In this document: piece after piece, positions 1 to 7,887 of the stretch
Numbering within the stretch: the stretch's first letter is position 1
How the letters are laid out: each line of letters starts with the position of its first letter
From: Kuafuiihalomonas sp050331295
GTDB taxonomy: Bacteria > Myxococcota > Kuafuiibacteriia > Kuafuiibacteriales > Kuafuiibacteriaceae
Assembly (NCBI GenBank): GCA_050331295.1
Contig: JBHJGZ010000003.1
Coordinates: 371,469-435,468, forward strand
DNA length: 64,000 nucleotides
Direction: 5' to 3'
The notes under the pieces: generated by a model
Databases searched by the model: none
Told to the model about the DNA's origin: nothing
The model's input: the letters and a program-made list of their open reading frames with translations, nothing else
Translations under genes and position numbers: made by a program

Positions 1-1173
1 CGCATCCGTATGCTTGCGGCACAAGTACATGGCGACCTGTCGGGGAACCGAGACCGCACGGGCCCGTTTGGAACTCTTGATGTCCTGAACCTTGACGTCG
101 AAGTGCTGGGCGGTGGTCTTGATGATGACATCGCATGTCAAGGCCGCCTTACTGGGCAAGATGTCACGGAGTACGTCCTTGGCGAGTTCCACCGTAAGCG
201 GAAGGTTTCGGAGGTGGGCGTATGCGCTGACACGGATCAAGCAACCTTCGAGCTCTCGCACATTTGAGCGGACGGATTGCGCGATGAACATGGCGACGTC
301 GTCGTGGAGTTCGATGCCATCGGTGAGGGCTTTCTTGCGGACGATGGCGATCCGGGTCTCGAGTTCGGGAGGCTGCAGATCGACGATGAGTCCCCACTGG
401 AATCGAGAACGGATCCGATCCTCCAAGTCTTTGATCTCGTAGGGAAGCTTATCGCTGGTGACGATCACCTGCTTCTCCGCAGCATGGAGGGTGTTGAAAG
501 TATGGAAGAACTCGTCCTGCGAGGCCTCTTTGCCGGCGATGAACTGGATGTCGTCGATAAGAAGAACATCGCAAGCCCGATAGATGGCTCGGATCTCGGA
601 CATTCGCTTGGTCTGGATCCCGTGCACGACATCATTCACGAATCCCTCGGTGGTTTGATACTGGACGACCGCGCTGGGATTTCTCTGCAAGATTCGGTGG
701 CCTACGGCTTGGATCAGGTGGGTCTTCCCGAGACCGACACGACCGAAGACGAAGAGGGGATTGTAGGCGCGGCCGGGGTTTTCGGCGACCGTCTGGGCAG
801 CTGCGGCCGCCAACTGATTGGAGGGTCCGGTCACGAAGTTGGCAAAGGTGTAGCGGTCGCTGATTGTTCCGAATTTGTGCGGCTGGGTGTCGGAAGGATC
901 AGCAGGGTCCGGCTCCTTGAGAGGAGCGGGACCGGCCGGGGCAACGGTCAATTCGAGGCCGACACCCGGCGCCAGGCGCTCGAGCTCGGTGGTCAAGACA
1001 TCCTTGTAGTGATTGGTGACCCAATCCACCCCGAAGGAGTCAGGTAGACCGAGGACGAGGCACTCGGGCGCCTCGCGGACAACTTGCATGGGTTGGATCC
1101 AGGTTGCATAGGCCTGCTCGTTCAGGCGGCCACGCAACGCTTCTCTCAAAGTGGGCCAGTACATGGGGTTCAT
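1..1173 (-). CDS. dnaA: Chromosomal replication initiator DnaA (3' end cut by window)
   Basis: DnaA binds DnaA boxes at oriC, oligomerises with ATP and melts the origin. The visible 391 residues are domains I-III and the start of domain IV. Domain I opens with the W-x-W-I-x-P pattern near residues 20-30. A proline/aspartate-rich linker follows at about 80-100. The AAA+ core has Walker A GRVGLGKT (144-151) and Walker B LLIDDIQF (204-211), with a sensor/arginine segment DRIRSRF near 252. The domain IV helix-turn-helix begins at PRQVAMYL, and the last few dozen residues lie outside the window. The ATG at 1173 was chosen because it gives the usual N-terminus; an ATG at 1164 and an in-frame GTG upstream are alternatives. 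It is transcribed away from rpmH. Confidence 0.97.
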   Translation of the reverse strand, partial: MNPMYWPTLREALRGRLNEQAYATWIQPMQVVREAPECLVLGLPDSFGVDWVTNHYKDVLTTELERLAPGVGLELTVAPAGPAPLKEPDPADPSDTQPHKFGTISDRYTFANFVTGPSNQLAAAAAQTVAENPGRAYNPLFVFGRVGLGKTHLIQAVGHRILQRNPSAVVQYQTTEGFVNDVVHGIQTKRMSEIRAIYRACDVLLIDDIQFIAGKEASQDEFFHTFNTLHAAEKQVIVTSDKLPYEIKDLEDRIRSRFQWGLIVDLQPPELETRIAIVRKKALTDGIELHDDVAMFIAQSVRSNVRELEGCLIRVSAYAHLRNLPLTVELAKDVLRDILPSKAALTCDVIIKTTAQHFDVKVQDIKSSKRARAVSVPRQVAMYLCRKHTDA

Positions 1174-1380
1174 CAGCTCGGTGGACACGAGGGAGATGGA
1201 CGCTAGCCGACGACTTGGAGCGATCGCAACACGGCTCGAAAGGAGATCGGAGGAGGTCCGGGAGACGTCAATCCTCTGGGTGAGATCATTTTTTGAATAG
1301 GTCGTGGGGCGCCAGCACCATGGGTAACGCTTGACTTTGATGGTTCCTCGTCGCCACAACCTTCGGTCGAGGAGCCTCCA
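1174..1380. promoter_or_regulatory. Divergent dnaA/rpmH intergenic region
   Basis: This 207-bp gap separates reverse dnaA from forward rpmH and should carry both promoters. An A/T-rich run lies at about 1287-1300. A TTGACT hexamer at 1331-1336 could be a -35 element for rpmH, but no good -10 follows at normal spacing. I see no match to the DnaA box TTATCCACA on either strand, so this is not obviously the origin itself. Confidence 0.35.
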
Positions 1381-1530
1381 GTGAAGCGGACATTTCAACC
1401 TTCGAACCGACGTCGTCTTCGGAAGCATGGGTTCCGTAAGCGAATGCAAACTCACAACGGTCGGAAGGTTCTGGCTGCGCGTCGGGCACGGGGCCGAAAG
1501 CGCTTGAGCCCGACGACGTACACCAAGTAA
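1381..1530 (+). CDS. rpmH: 50S ribosomal protein L34
   Basis: A 49-residue, very basic protein opening MKRTFQPSNRRRLRKHG and ending SPTTYTK, the standard L34 pattern. L34 is a structural protein of the large ribosomal subunit. The start is GTG at 1381, preceded by GAGGAG about 6 bases upstream. The gene is too short for most length cut-offs. It begins the forward rpmH-rnpA-yidD-yidC-jag block that is conserved next to dnaA in many bacteria. Confidence 0.97.
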   Translation: MKRTFQPSNRRRLRKHGFRKRMQTHNGRKVLAARRARGRKRLSPTTYTK

Positions 1531-1536
1531 CGCGGG

Positions 1537-1893
1537 TTGAAAGCACCAGCGGGATTCCCGAAGGCCGCGCGACTCTTGAAGCGCCACGAATTCCGTTGGG
1601 TGCAGCGTGGTGCGAAAGCGACCTCCCGGCACTTCATCGTATACGCGCGGCCGGGTCCGAACGGGCGGGGTCGTCTCGGACTGGCGGTCGGCCGCAAAGT
1701 CGGGCGTGCCGTGGTTCGAAACGCCATCAAACGTCGACTGCGGGAGGCTCTGCGTTCGAAGCTCCCTGGCGTGGGATTGGAGATGCTGGTGGTGGCCAAG
1801 GGAGGGTCGGCCGCGCTCCAGGACGCGTCCCCGCAAACCTATTGGGCGGAACTGGCTCCGTTGCTGGCGCAATTTCAACGGAGGTTCGCTTGA
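1537..1893 (+). CDS. rnpA: Ribonuclease P protein component
   Basis: The small basic protein subunit of RNase P, which helps the catalytic RNA remove 5' leaders from pre-tRNAs. 118 residues, normal length. It carries the family's RNR-type helix (GRAVVRNAIKRRLREALR, about residues 60-77) and an aromatic/basic N-terminal stretch (RHEFRWVQRG). The start is a TTG 6 bases after the rpmH stop, with no clear ribosome binding site, so coupling to rpmH translation is likely. Its stop overlaps the yidD start. Confidence 0.95.
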   Translation: MKAPAGFPKAARLLKRHEFRWVQRGAKATSRHFIVYARPGPNGRGRLGLAVGRKVGRAVVRNAIKRRLREALRSKLPGVGLEMLVVAKGGSAALQDASPQTYWAELAPLLAQFQRRFA

Positions 1894-2105
1894 CCGCGGT
1901 CGTGGTGTTCATGCTTCGGGTGTACCAGAGGGTCCTCTCGCCTTTCGCAAGTGCGCTGGGTGCTTCTTGCCGATTCCAACCAACCTGTAGCGAGTACATG
2001 CGGGTGGCGGTCGTGAAGCACGGCGTGCTCGTTGGCTTCTGGATGGGGGTTCGGCGGATCGGTCGTTGTCATCCATGGCATCCAGGGGGATACGACCCGC
2101 CCTGA
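1890..2105 (+). CDS. yidD: Membrane protein insertion efficiency factor YidD
   Basis: A 71-residue YidD (UPF0161) protein thought to assist YidC-mediated insertion of inner-membrane proteins. The diagnostic segments are YQRVLSP, the cysteine motif CRFQPTCSEY and the C-terminal CHPWHPGGYDPP. The start is decided by the strong ACGGAGG (1878-1884) six bases before TTG at 1890, which makes a TTGA overlap with the rnpA stop; an ATG at 1911 would remove part of the N-terminal amphipathic helix. It lies directly upstream of yidC. Confidence 0.93.
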   Translation: MTAVVVFMLRVYQRVLSPFASALGASCRFQPTCSEYMRVAVVKHGVLVGFWMGVRRIGRCHPWHPGGYDPP

Positions 2106-2115
2106 AGAGCAATTG

Positions 2116-3888
2116 ATGAATCAAGACGAAGATAACCGGCGACTGCTCCTGGCGGCAGCCTTGTGCCTCGGGGTTTTGGGCCTCTGGGGCGTGATGAATA
2201 GCCCGCCCCCGCAGCCGATGGTGGAGCAGTCCAGCGCGGCCACGACGGAAACTTCGACGGGAACCGTGGTGAGCGAAACGGTTGTTCCGCCGCCGAATGA
2301 AAGGTCCACGAGCGAGGGCGCCGAGGGGGTGCTTCCGGAGGCGCGGAGTGAGCAGGTGGCGCCGGTTCAGCATCGATTCTCCGGTACGGCGGGTTCGGGC
2401 GACGACGCGGTGACATTCGAGGTGGTCTTTACGAATCAGGGAGGTGCCCTCGAATCCTTCGTCCTGCCGTCATATTCGGAGCGGAACGCAAAGAATCGCC
2501 CAACGGATCGTCCCATTCGCTTGGCGGACTCGGTCGTGGACCGCCCGGCAAGGGAGAGAGCCTGGCGGCAGATGGGCGGACTAGCTTTCGCCGAGGGAAC
2601 CAGCTTCGAATTTCCAGTGTCTCCAGGGTACGAGGTGGTGGATGTGACCGGTACAGGCGTTCGCTATCGGCGAGGCAACGGGGAAGGGATCGTAGTCGAG
2701 CGTGAATGGAGGGTCGATCCGGAATCCTTCCTCTTGGAGGGTGCCGTCACGGTTCGGAACGAATCCGATCAAAGCCATCGGTATCGCTTGGCGCTCGGTT
2801 CGGCGCTGAAGGCGTCGGAAGCGCTTCTCGAGAAAGACGGTGGATGGCTTCAGAATCTCTATCCACCGGCCGACCATTTGAAGGGCCTTTGCTGGAGCGA
2901 TGGTTCTGTCAAGCGGTACGAGTGGAAAAGCCTGCTCGAGGAATCCCAGGATTTCGAGGAAAGTGTGCAGTGGGTCGCGGTGGATCGGCAGTACTTCTTG
3001 TCGGCGCTGGTGCTGCGGGATCGCAACGAGGCGACGTGTCGGCTGACCGCAGAAGAAGACGTGGTTCGGTCCGAAGTCACGCTTGGAGAGGTGAGCCTCA
3101 CGCCGGGCGCTGAGAAGCGGCACAAGTTCACGATGGTCTTGGGAGTCAAGAAGCCGGCGCTTCTGACGGTGGCCGATGCGAGCCTGGAGAGTGCCATCGA
3201 CTACACGGTGTTTGGGCTGGATCTGGCGGTGCTGTGTGCATTCCTGATTTGGATCCTGGGTTGGTTTCACGACCTGACCGGTTCGTGGGGTTGGGCCATC
3301 GTGGGCCTGACGGTCTTGGTGAAGGTGCTCTTGTTTCCCTTGAACCAGCGGCAGGGGAAGGCAATGCGGGCGATGGCGGCGTTGAAACCGCAGATGGATG
3401 CGTTGAGAGAGAAGTATGCGGACGATCGGCAGAGGCAGAACGAGGAACTGATCAAGCTTTACCGGTCGAACAACGTGAATCCGGCCGGCGGATGCCTGCC
3501 ATTGCTGCTGCAGATGCCCATCATGTTTTCGCTGTATCGAGCGCTTTGGGTGTCAACCGACATCTATCAGCAGCGTTTTCTCTGGTTGAGTGACCTCACG
3601 GTCCGTGATCCGTATTACATTCTGCCGATCTTGCTGGTGACTTCGATGTTTCTTCAGCAGCGATTGATGCCCAGTACGATGGACCCGGCTCAGGCGAAGG
3701 TGATGCAGTATGTGCTTCCGTTGGTGTTTGGGCTCACGCTGTCTGGGTTGCCCGCGGGCTTGTGCATTTACATCTTGGTTAATACCCTGTTGACCATCGT
3801 TCAGCAGCACTTTATCAACCGATCGATTGGCGCACCGCCAGATGGCGGCACGGAAGCTGCTGGCGCGCCGGCCACGCAGGCCACCTGA
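2116..3888 (+). CDS. yidC: Membrane protein insertase YidC
   Basis: Inserts and folds inner-membrane proteins, alone or with SecYEG. 590 residues from the ATG at 2116, the usual length for the Gram-negative form. It has an N-terminal membrane anchor at about 9-26, a large periplasmic beta-supersandwich domain up to about residue 340, and a C-terminal five-helix insertase domain. The family signature includes KPQMDALREKYADDRQ, NPAGGCLPLLLQMP and a C-terminal GLPAGLCIYILVNTLL. A GAAG lies upstream of the start. The presence of the periplasmic domain indicates a diderm cell envelope. Confidence 0.97.
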   Translation: MNQDEDNRRLLLAAALCLGVLGLWGVMNSPPPQPMVEQSSAATTETSTGTVVSETVVPPPNERSTSEGAEGVLPEARSEQVAPVQHRFSGTAGSGDDAVTFEVVFTNQGGALESFVLPSYSERNAKNRPTDRPIRLADSVVDRPARERAWRQMGGLAFAEGTSFEFPVSPGYEVVDVTGTGVRYRRGNGEGIVVEREWRVDPESFLLEGAVTVRNESDQSHRYRLALGSALKASEALLEKDGGWLQNLYPPADHLKGLCWSDGSVKRYEWKSLLEESQDFEESVQWVAVDRQYFLSALVLRDRNEATCRLTAEEDVVRSEVTLGEVSLTPGAEKRHKFTMVLGVKKPALLTVADASLESAIDYTVFGLDLAVLCAFLIWILGWFHDLTGSWGWAIVGLTVLVKVLLFPLNQRQGKAMRAMAALKPQMDALREKYADDRQRQNEELIKLYRSNNVNPAGGCLPLLLQMPIMFSLYRALWVSTDIYQQRFLWLSDLTVRDPYYILPILLVTSMFLQQRLMPSTMDPAQAKVMQYVLPLVFGLTLSGLPAGLCIYILVNTLLTIVQQHFINRSIGAPPDGGTEAAGAPATQAT

Positions 3889-3924
3889 GACGGGAGCTTT
3901 GCGGCCAGTGGGGATGGAGAGTAC

Positions 3925-4782
3925 GTGACGAGGACGCTCGAGTTCGAAGGGGGCTCGGAGGACGAAGCTTTGGCGAAGGCCAGCTCGGAGACCGGGACGA
4001 GCCCCAGTGACCTAGATTACACAATCATCGACGAAGGCTCGGGCGGGATGTTCGGGCTGGGAGCGCGGCCCGTACGGATACGAGTTCGGGTATACGATAG
4101 GGACGAGGAAGAGGAAGGGGTTCGTTCTCGCGTCGGACCGGCTCCCGAGAAGGCCGCCAAGGCGAGAGAAGTTTCGCAAGCGCTCCTGAAGGAAATGCGT
4201 TTGGAGGGCGTCGTCGAGGTCACCGATGAGGAGGAGAACATCGTCGTTCGTCTTCTGGAGGTGGACGGGTCGACGGGGCTGCAAGACGTGCTCGGTAGGA
4301 GTCGCCCGCCTGCGATCCCAGCCCTCCAGTTCCTGCTCAACAAGATTGTGAACCGGTTTCCAGACGATCGGAAGCACGTAACGGTTGAGGTGCCATCGGT
4401 CCCGAAGTCGCTGGGGCGGGCCAAAGCGGAGCAAAAGGGCGGGACGCGAAGCGTGACGATACCGAGCTTCGAAGAGCTGGATGGATCACTGGACGAAGAA
4501 CTCGACCGGGAATTGATTCGGCTGGCACTCCATCTCGCGCGGAGGTCCAGCGAGCTCAAGCGGGTGATTACCGTGCACCCGATGACGGCCGTCGAAAGAC
4601 GCTCCATCCATCAAACCGTCACGCAGATACCAGGGGTGACGACGCAATCGGAGGGAGATGGACTGTACCGGAAGCTACAGGTGGTGCCAGATGCTCTCGC
4701 CAAGGGTGGTGCGAATGCTCGGAAAAAGCGTCGTCGGCGTCGTCGACCGAGAGAGCGCCGTGAGGGCGAAGTCCAGGACTGA
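3925..4782 (+). CDS. jag: Jag/KhpB RNA-binding protein (SpoIIIJ-associated)
   Basis: A 285-residue RNA-binding protein of the Jag/KhpB family, encoded next to yidC in many bacteria. Order of domains: Jag-N (about 1-50, with the GGMFGLGARPVRIRV pattern), acidic linker, KH-II (about 95-185) and R3H (about 195-260, with AVERRSIHQTV). It ends in a strongly basic tail (RKKRRRRRRPRERR). The start is GTG at 3925 with GGAGAG 5 bases upstream. The mnmE gene that often follows is absent here. The role is RNA binding by homology; the targets are unknown. Confidence 0.93.
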   Translation: MTRTLEFEGGSEDEALAKASSETGTSPSDLDYTIIDEGSGGMFGLGARPVRIRVRVYDRDEEEEGVRSRVGPAPEKAAKAREVSQALLKEMRLEGVVEVTDEEENIVVRLLEVDGSTGLQDVLGRSRPPAIPALQFLLNKIVNRFPDDRKHVTVEVPSVPKSLGRAKAEQKGGTRSVTIPSFEELDGSLDEELDRELIRLALHLARRSSELKRVITVHPMTAVERRSIHQTVTQIPGVTTQSEGDGLYRKLQVVPDALAKGGANARKKRRRRRRPRERREGEVQD

Positions 4783-4816
4783 CCGTAGGTTCCGTCGGAT
4801 GGGATGAGGAGAAGGC

Positions 4817-5026
4817 TTGGCGGCAAGGAGCCGAGAGGAACGGCTGTTTGGAGCGGCCTGTGTTCGGGTCACGCTCGAGTCTGCGGGTGGGGGGCTCGCC
4901 GGCCTGTACGCGGACATGCTGAAGGACCTGGAACTCGACGCTTCGGACGTGGAAGCCTATCTTGAGGCGCATCGGGAAGAGGTGGAAGTTGCCTTGGCCC
5001 GACGGGGGAAGCGACATGGCTCATGA
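4817..5026 (+). CDS. Small hypothetical protein in the yidC-jag operon
   Basis: A 69-residue soluble, mostly helical protein that I do not recognise. The start is TTG at 4817, chosen because AGGAG sits 5 bases ahead (4805-4811), one of the best ribosome binding sites nearby. Its end overlaps the next gene by 11 bp, so the two are probably co-translated. No transmembrane segment, signal peptide or metal-binding motif is visible. Confidence 0.7.
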   Translation: MAARSREERLFGAACVRVTLESAGGGLAGLYADMLKDLELDASDVEAYLEAHREEVEVALARRGKRHGS

Positions 5027-5561
5027 GAGTTATTCGTTGGGAGAGGTCGCGGAGCTACTCGGGAAGGACATCCCAGACATCGTCCAGATGGTGCAGCATG
5101 GCGCGTTTCCCGGACGTTTTCTGACCGAGGAGCTCGAGATGAGGATCCCGGTGATGGACGTCCGAAGGATTCTCGAGAGAGGACGGGCCAAAGAAGGCGC
5201 GAGTGCGCTGGCTGGGCCGGCGGGAGAGACCCGGGCGCTGGTGCGGGAGGACCGAGAGGCGCTCCGGTCAGCCCTGGAGACGTGGTGGGAAGAAGAGCGA
5301 GCGACCTTGCGGGAAGTCCTGGCGGAGGTGCTAGAGCGGCGGGACGAGCAGGTGGATGCTCTACGGCAAGACGTGTCGGCTGTTCGACACCGGCTGGATG
5401 AGCTGGCCCGAGATGTCCGGCGCGTTTTGGGTGTCGTCGAAGGCGAGACGTCTGAAGGATGGGCCTGGAGCGTGGAAGAAGCTGATGGAGGATTGGCAGG
5501 TCTGCTCGAAGAGCTGAAGGCGCTCGAAGCGGCAGTTGGGCTCGCACCTGTCGATGACTGA
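5016..5561 (+). CDS. MerR-like helix-turn-helix protein with coiled coil
   Basis: 181 residues. The first 55 (YSLGEVAELLGKDIPDIVQM and onward to RRILERGR) resemble a winged helix-turn-helix of the MerR/excisionase type. From about residue 70 to 140 the protein is rich in E, R, L and A with heptad spacing, typical of a coiled coil. It probably binds DNA or a partner as an oligomer. The start ATG at 5016 is preceded by GGGGGAAG. It overlaps both neighbours. No specific function can be assigned. Confidence 0.65.
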   Translation: MAHESYSLGEVAELLGKDIPDIVQMVQHGAFPGRFLTEELEMRIPVMDVRRILERGRAKEGASALAGPAGETRALVREDREALRSALETWWEEERATLREVLAEVLERRDEQVDALRQDVSAVRHRLDELARDVRRVLGVVEGETSEGWAWSVEEADGGLAGLLEELKALEAAVGLAPVDD

Positions 5562-6153
5562 AGACGCGGAGGGTTTCTTTCTGCCGAGCTGGGAGTGTGC
5601 ACCACTGCTTCTTGGCTGCGTGATCCGGCGAGGCCCGGTCCAACTTCGTATCGTAGAGGTGGAAGCCTATGGGGGCCCATGGGATTCGGCGAGTCACGCA
5701 CGATTCGGTCGGACCGCGCGGACTCGACCGCTTTTCGATGAGGGCGGGGCTTTGTACATCTATCTCTGTTATGGGGTGCATTGGCTGGTGAACGTGGTGA
5801 CGGGGCCCGCAGGGAGTCCGGAGGCGATACTCATTCGGGGCGCCGAGGTGGTAAGTGGACGCTCGGAGGTTGGATCACGCATCATGCGCGATCCAGAGGT
5901 CGCCGGGGCATTGGCGGGTCCAGGTCGTGTGGGAAGAGCTTTGGGAGTGGACCGGGGACAGTCGGGGGCTCGGCTTGGGTGCGGGGAATGGGGACTCTGG
6001 GGCAGCACTCCAGTGTTGCGACCGGTCGTAGGACCACGAGTCGGCGTGGAGTATGCGACGGACGAGGACGTAGGGCGGCCCTGGCGCTTTGCGGATCCGA
6101 GATCCAAGCAGGTCAGTCGTCGCCAGACCTTGAGAGAGGCGTCGATACCCTAA
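5554..6153 (+). CDS. DNA-3-methyladenine glycosylase (AAG/MPG family)
   Basis: Base-excision repair glycosylase that removes alkylated purines such as 3-methyladenine. The core matches the eukaryotic-type AAG family: LLGCVIRRG, then RIVEVEAYGGPWDSASHA with the catalytic glutamate in EAY, then GRTARTRPLFDEGGALYIYL and CYGVHWLVNVV. 199 residues from ATG 5554, close to the bacterial norm; a TTG at 5536 is the alternative. The start overlaps the upstream gene, so it is probably part of the same operon. Confidence 0.9.
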   Translation: MTEDAEGFFLPSWECAPLLLGCVIRRGPVQLRIVEVEAYGGPWDSASHARFGRTARTRPLFDEGGALYIYLCYGVHWLVNVVTGPAGSPEAILIRGAEVVSGRSEVGSRIMRDPEVAGALAGPGRVGRALGVDRGQSGARLGCGEWGLWGSTPVLRPVVGPRVGVEYATDEDVGRPWRFADPRSKQVSRRQTLREASIP

Positions 6154-6159
6154 ATAAGC

Positions 6160-6179
6160 TGTGGATGGCGTGTGGATGG
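6160..6179 (+). other. Pair of DnaA-box-like repeats
   Basis: TGTGGATGG occurs at 6160-6168 and again at 6171-6179, one helical turn apart, just after an A/T-rich TAAATAAG. Each matches the reverse DnaA box TGTGGATAA at 7 of 9 positions. The site lies in the only non-coding gap (6154-6249) near the parS-like sites. It could be a weak DnaA binding cluster, but the mismatches are in the TAA end, so this is tentative. Confidence 0.3.
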
Positions 6180-6249
6180 AAGGGTTCGAGCGTCTCGACC
6201 CGGAGCTCTATGTGCCACCGGAGCCTCGTGTTTCGGTGTCTGCTGGATC

Positions 6250-7338
6250 TCAGGAAGAAATCACAGCTTTCGTTTCACGTGGAACGACTTCCGCCTCGCG
6301 AGTGGGCTGCATCGCTCCGTTCTTCAATGTTCGCCAAGGTCCACGGAGATGCACGAGGGCATGGGAGGCCTGGGCTCGAATCGCTTCCACCGGTGCGAAC
6401 GCCCGCTTCCCTTTATTCGGGGTCTCGAGCTCTCGGAGAGCTGCACCGTCGCACAGGAGCCAGCGGTCCACCTTGCCGGTTCGTCGTCTATCTAGGATCC
6501 GCCACGTGTCGCTCCGCTTCCCAACGTCGTCGGTTCTCGACGCTTCGCGTTTCATTGGAGCTTGAAGCTCTAGATAAGACGCGTGCAGCCCGGAGATGTT
6601 TCGTCCGGCCCGCTGGAGGATCCGCGTCGCGGCAGGGCCGAACGGAACGTTCCACGTGAAATGGCACCAGTCGCCGTCCTCCTTCATCGGGCACCGAGGA
6701 CCCGCACTGGGACATGGACCCCGAACGGCACGATGATAGCGATCGCGGACCGTCTTGAGGCCGCCAAAACTCTTCCGGGTTCCCGGTTCGACGAGCCAGC
6801 AGGGCGCATCCGCCGCGTTGTCCCACCATGCCTCGAGCCACCGCAGACCCTCCGCCCCGACTTCGTTCCAGGAGAAGCACCAGAGCGAGCCCTCCCCCAT
6901 CCTCGCCTTCTGCTCGGAGACCTCTCCCACAGCGCATTCGTATGTTTGACCTTTTTCCCTGATGACGTCCAAGAGTTGCTCCGCCATCTTGAGATCACCT
7001 TCGTGTCGGTCGACCAAGCGGACATGGCCTGCCCCGTTAGCCAACAGACCGGCAGCAGAACCCCCGGTCCCGGCTCCTAAATCGACCCAGGCCGAGTGGG
7101 ATCTTCCGGTGCCCAAAGCGCGTATGAGGAGGAAGCTCCTCTGCCCAAAGACCAGGGTCCGTATCAATCGGCCCTCTTCGTCGTCGCCGCCGGTCGATCT
7201 CGAGTGGCCCTCCGCGGCCTGCAGCTCCGCCGAGACTCGCTGATAGGCGGAGACCCATAGCCCGTCGTCCCACACTCTTGGATCAATCCTGAACGCCCGA
7301 TTCACCCAATCTTCATAGCTTGCACCCCAATTCCTCAC
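6250..7338 (-). CDS. Rsm22-like small-subunit rRNA methyltransferase family protein
   Basis: 362 residues from GTG at 7338. It carries a class I SAM-binding motif (WVDLGAGTGGSAAGL, about residue 85) and the Rsm22 cysteine signature GPCPSAGPRCP followed by DWCHF, which in this family is expected to bind a metal or Fe-S cluster. Rsm22 proteins are linked to ribosomal small-subunit assembly or methylation; the bacterial substrate is unproven. The start overlaps the upstream gene as GTGA. Two parS-like sequences fall inside the coding region, at codons for VPRET near the C-terminus and HFTWNV in the cysteine-rich part. Confidence 0.8.
   Translation of the reverse strand: MRNWGASYEDWVNRAFRIDPRVWDDGLWVSAYQRVSAELQAAEGHSRSTGGDDEEGRLIRTLVFGQRSFLLIRALGTGRSHSAWVDLGAGTGGSAAGLLANGAGHVRLVDRHEGDLKMAEQLLDVIREKGQTYECAVGEVSEQKARMGEGSLWCFSWNEVGAEGLRWLEAWWDNAADAPCWLVEPGTRKSFGGLKTVRDRYHRAVRGPCPSAGPRCPMKEDGDWCHFTWNVPFGPAATRILQRAGRNISGLHASYLELQAPMKREASRTDDVGKRSDTWRILDRRRTGKVDRWLLCDGAALRELETPNKGKRAFAPVEAIRAQASHALVHLRGPWRTLKNGAMQPTREAEVVPRETKAVISS
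6271..6286. other. parS-like centromere site 1
   Basis: CGTTTCACGTGGAACG matches the chromosomal parS consensus TGTTTCACGTGGAACA at 14 of 16 positions; only the two outer bases differ. ParB binds such palindromes, usually close to oriC. Here it lies about 5 kb from the dnaA start, inside the 3' end of the Rsm22-like gene. Confidence 0.8.
6648..6663. other. parS-like centromere site 2
   Basis: CGTTCCACGTGAAATG matches TGTTCCACGTGAAACA at 13 of 16 positions, including the central CCACGTGAAA. It is 377 bp from the first site and in the opposite asymmetric orientation, also inside the Rsm22-like coding sequence. Confidence 0.65.
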
Positions 7339-7784
7339 CGAACCACCGGGACGTCCATGAAACGGAGGTAGATCTCAACGTCTTCCTCGTCGAACTCCGC
7401 CAGAGCCTGCTCCAGTGCCTTGACCTGCTCGGGCTCCAAGGAGCTCATGAAGCCTACATCGTGATTCGTGAGCCCCTCCTGATGGGGGACGTTCAGATGA
7501 TCCAAAGCTGCACCCAAGAGAGCGCGACGCTCATACAAGTAGTGCCGAACGACTTCCGCACAGACCTCTTCCCCCACCTCGAACCCCGCCTGAAGCCGTT
7601 CGTACAGCTTGCGGGCCCGACCCTCGGTTTGGCTTCGCCGAAGCGAAAAAGCCGTACCCTTGGCTTTGAGCCCGGCCCGACGAAACAACTCTTCGCGATA
7701 ACGCTTCGGGCTCGCCCCCATCACTGCATCCAGTTTTTCAGGGCTGAGCCGTCTCAGGATGTTGAACGCGTCGGGCACGGCCAC
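7335..7784 (-). CDS. Hypothetical protein paired with Rsm22-like gene
   Basis: 149 residues from GTG at 7784. It is soluble, charged and probably all-helical; the C-terminal end is acidic (LAEFDEEDVEIYLRF). I recognise no family. Its TGA overlaps the GTG of the Rsm22-like gene, which implies coupled translation and possibly a shared role in ribosome maturation (inference from position only). Confidence 0.65.
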   Translation of the reverse strand: MAVPDAFNILRRLSPEKLDAVMGASPKRYREELFRRAGLKAKGTAFSLRRSQTEGRARKLYERLQAGFEVGEEVCAEVVRHYLYERRALLGAALDHLNVPHQEGLTNHDVGFMSSLEPEQVKALEQALAEFDEEDVEIYLRFMDVPVVR

Positions 7785-7887
7785 TCGGCTATCCCATGCG
7801 GCGCGAGCGATAAAGTCCTGGTCTGCGGGCTAACGTGTGACTACTATCACCTCGCATCAACCTATCGCCCTCCTGTACGTCAGCTTC

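Noticed and set aside
277..1047. Forward 256-residue open frame opposite dnaA
   Set aside because: It is antisense to conserved DnaA domains I-III and shows no recognisable domain.
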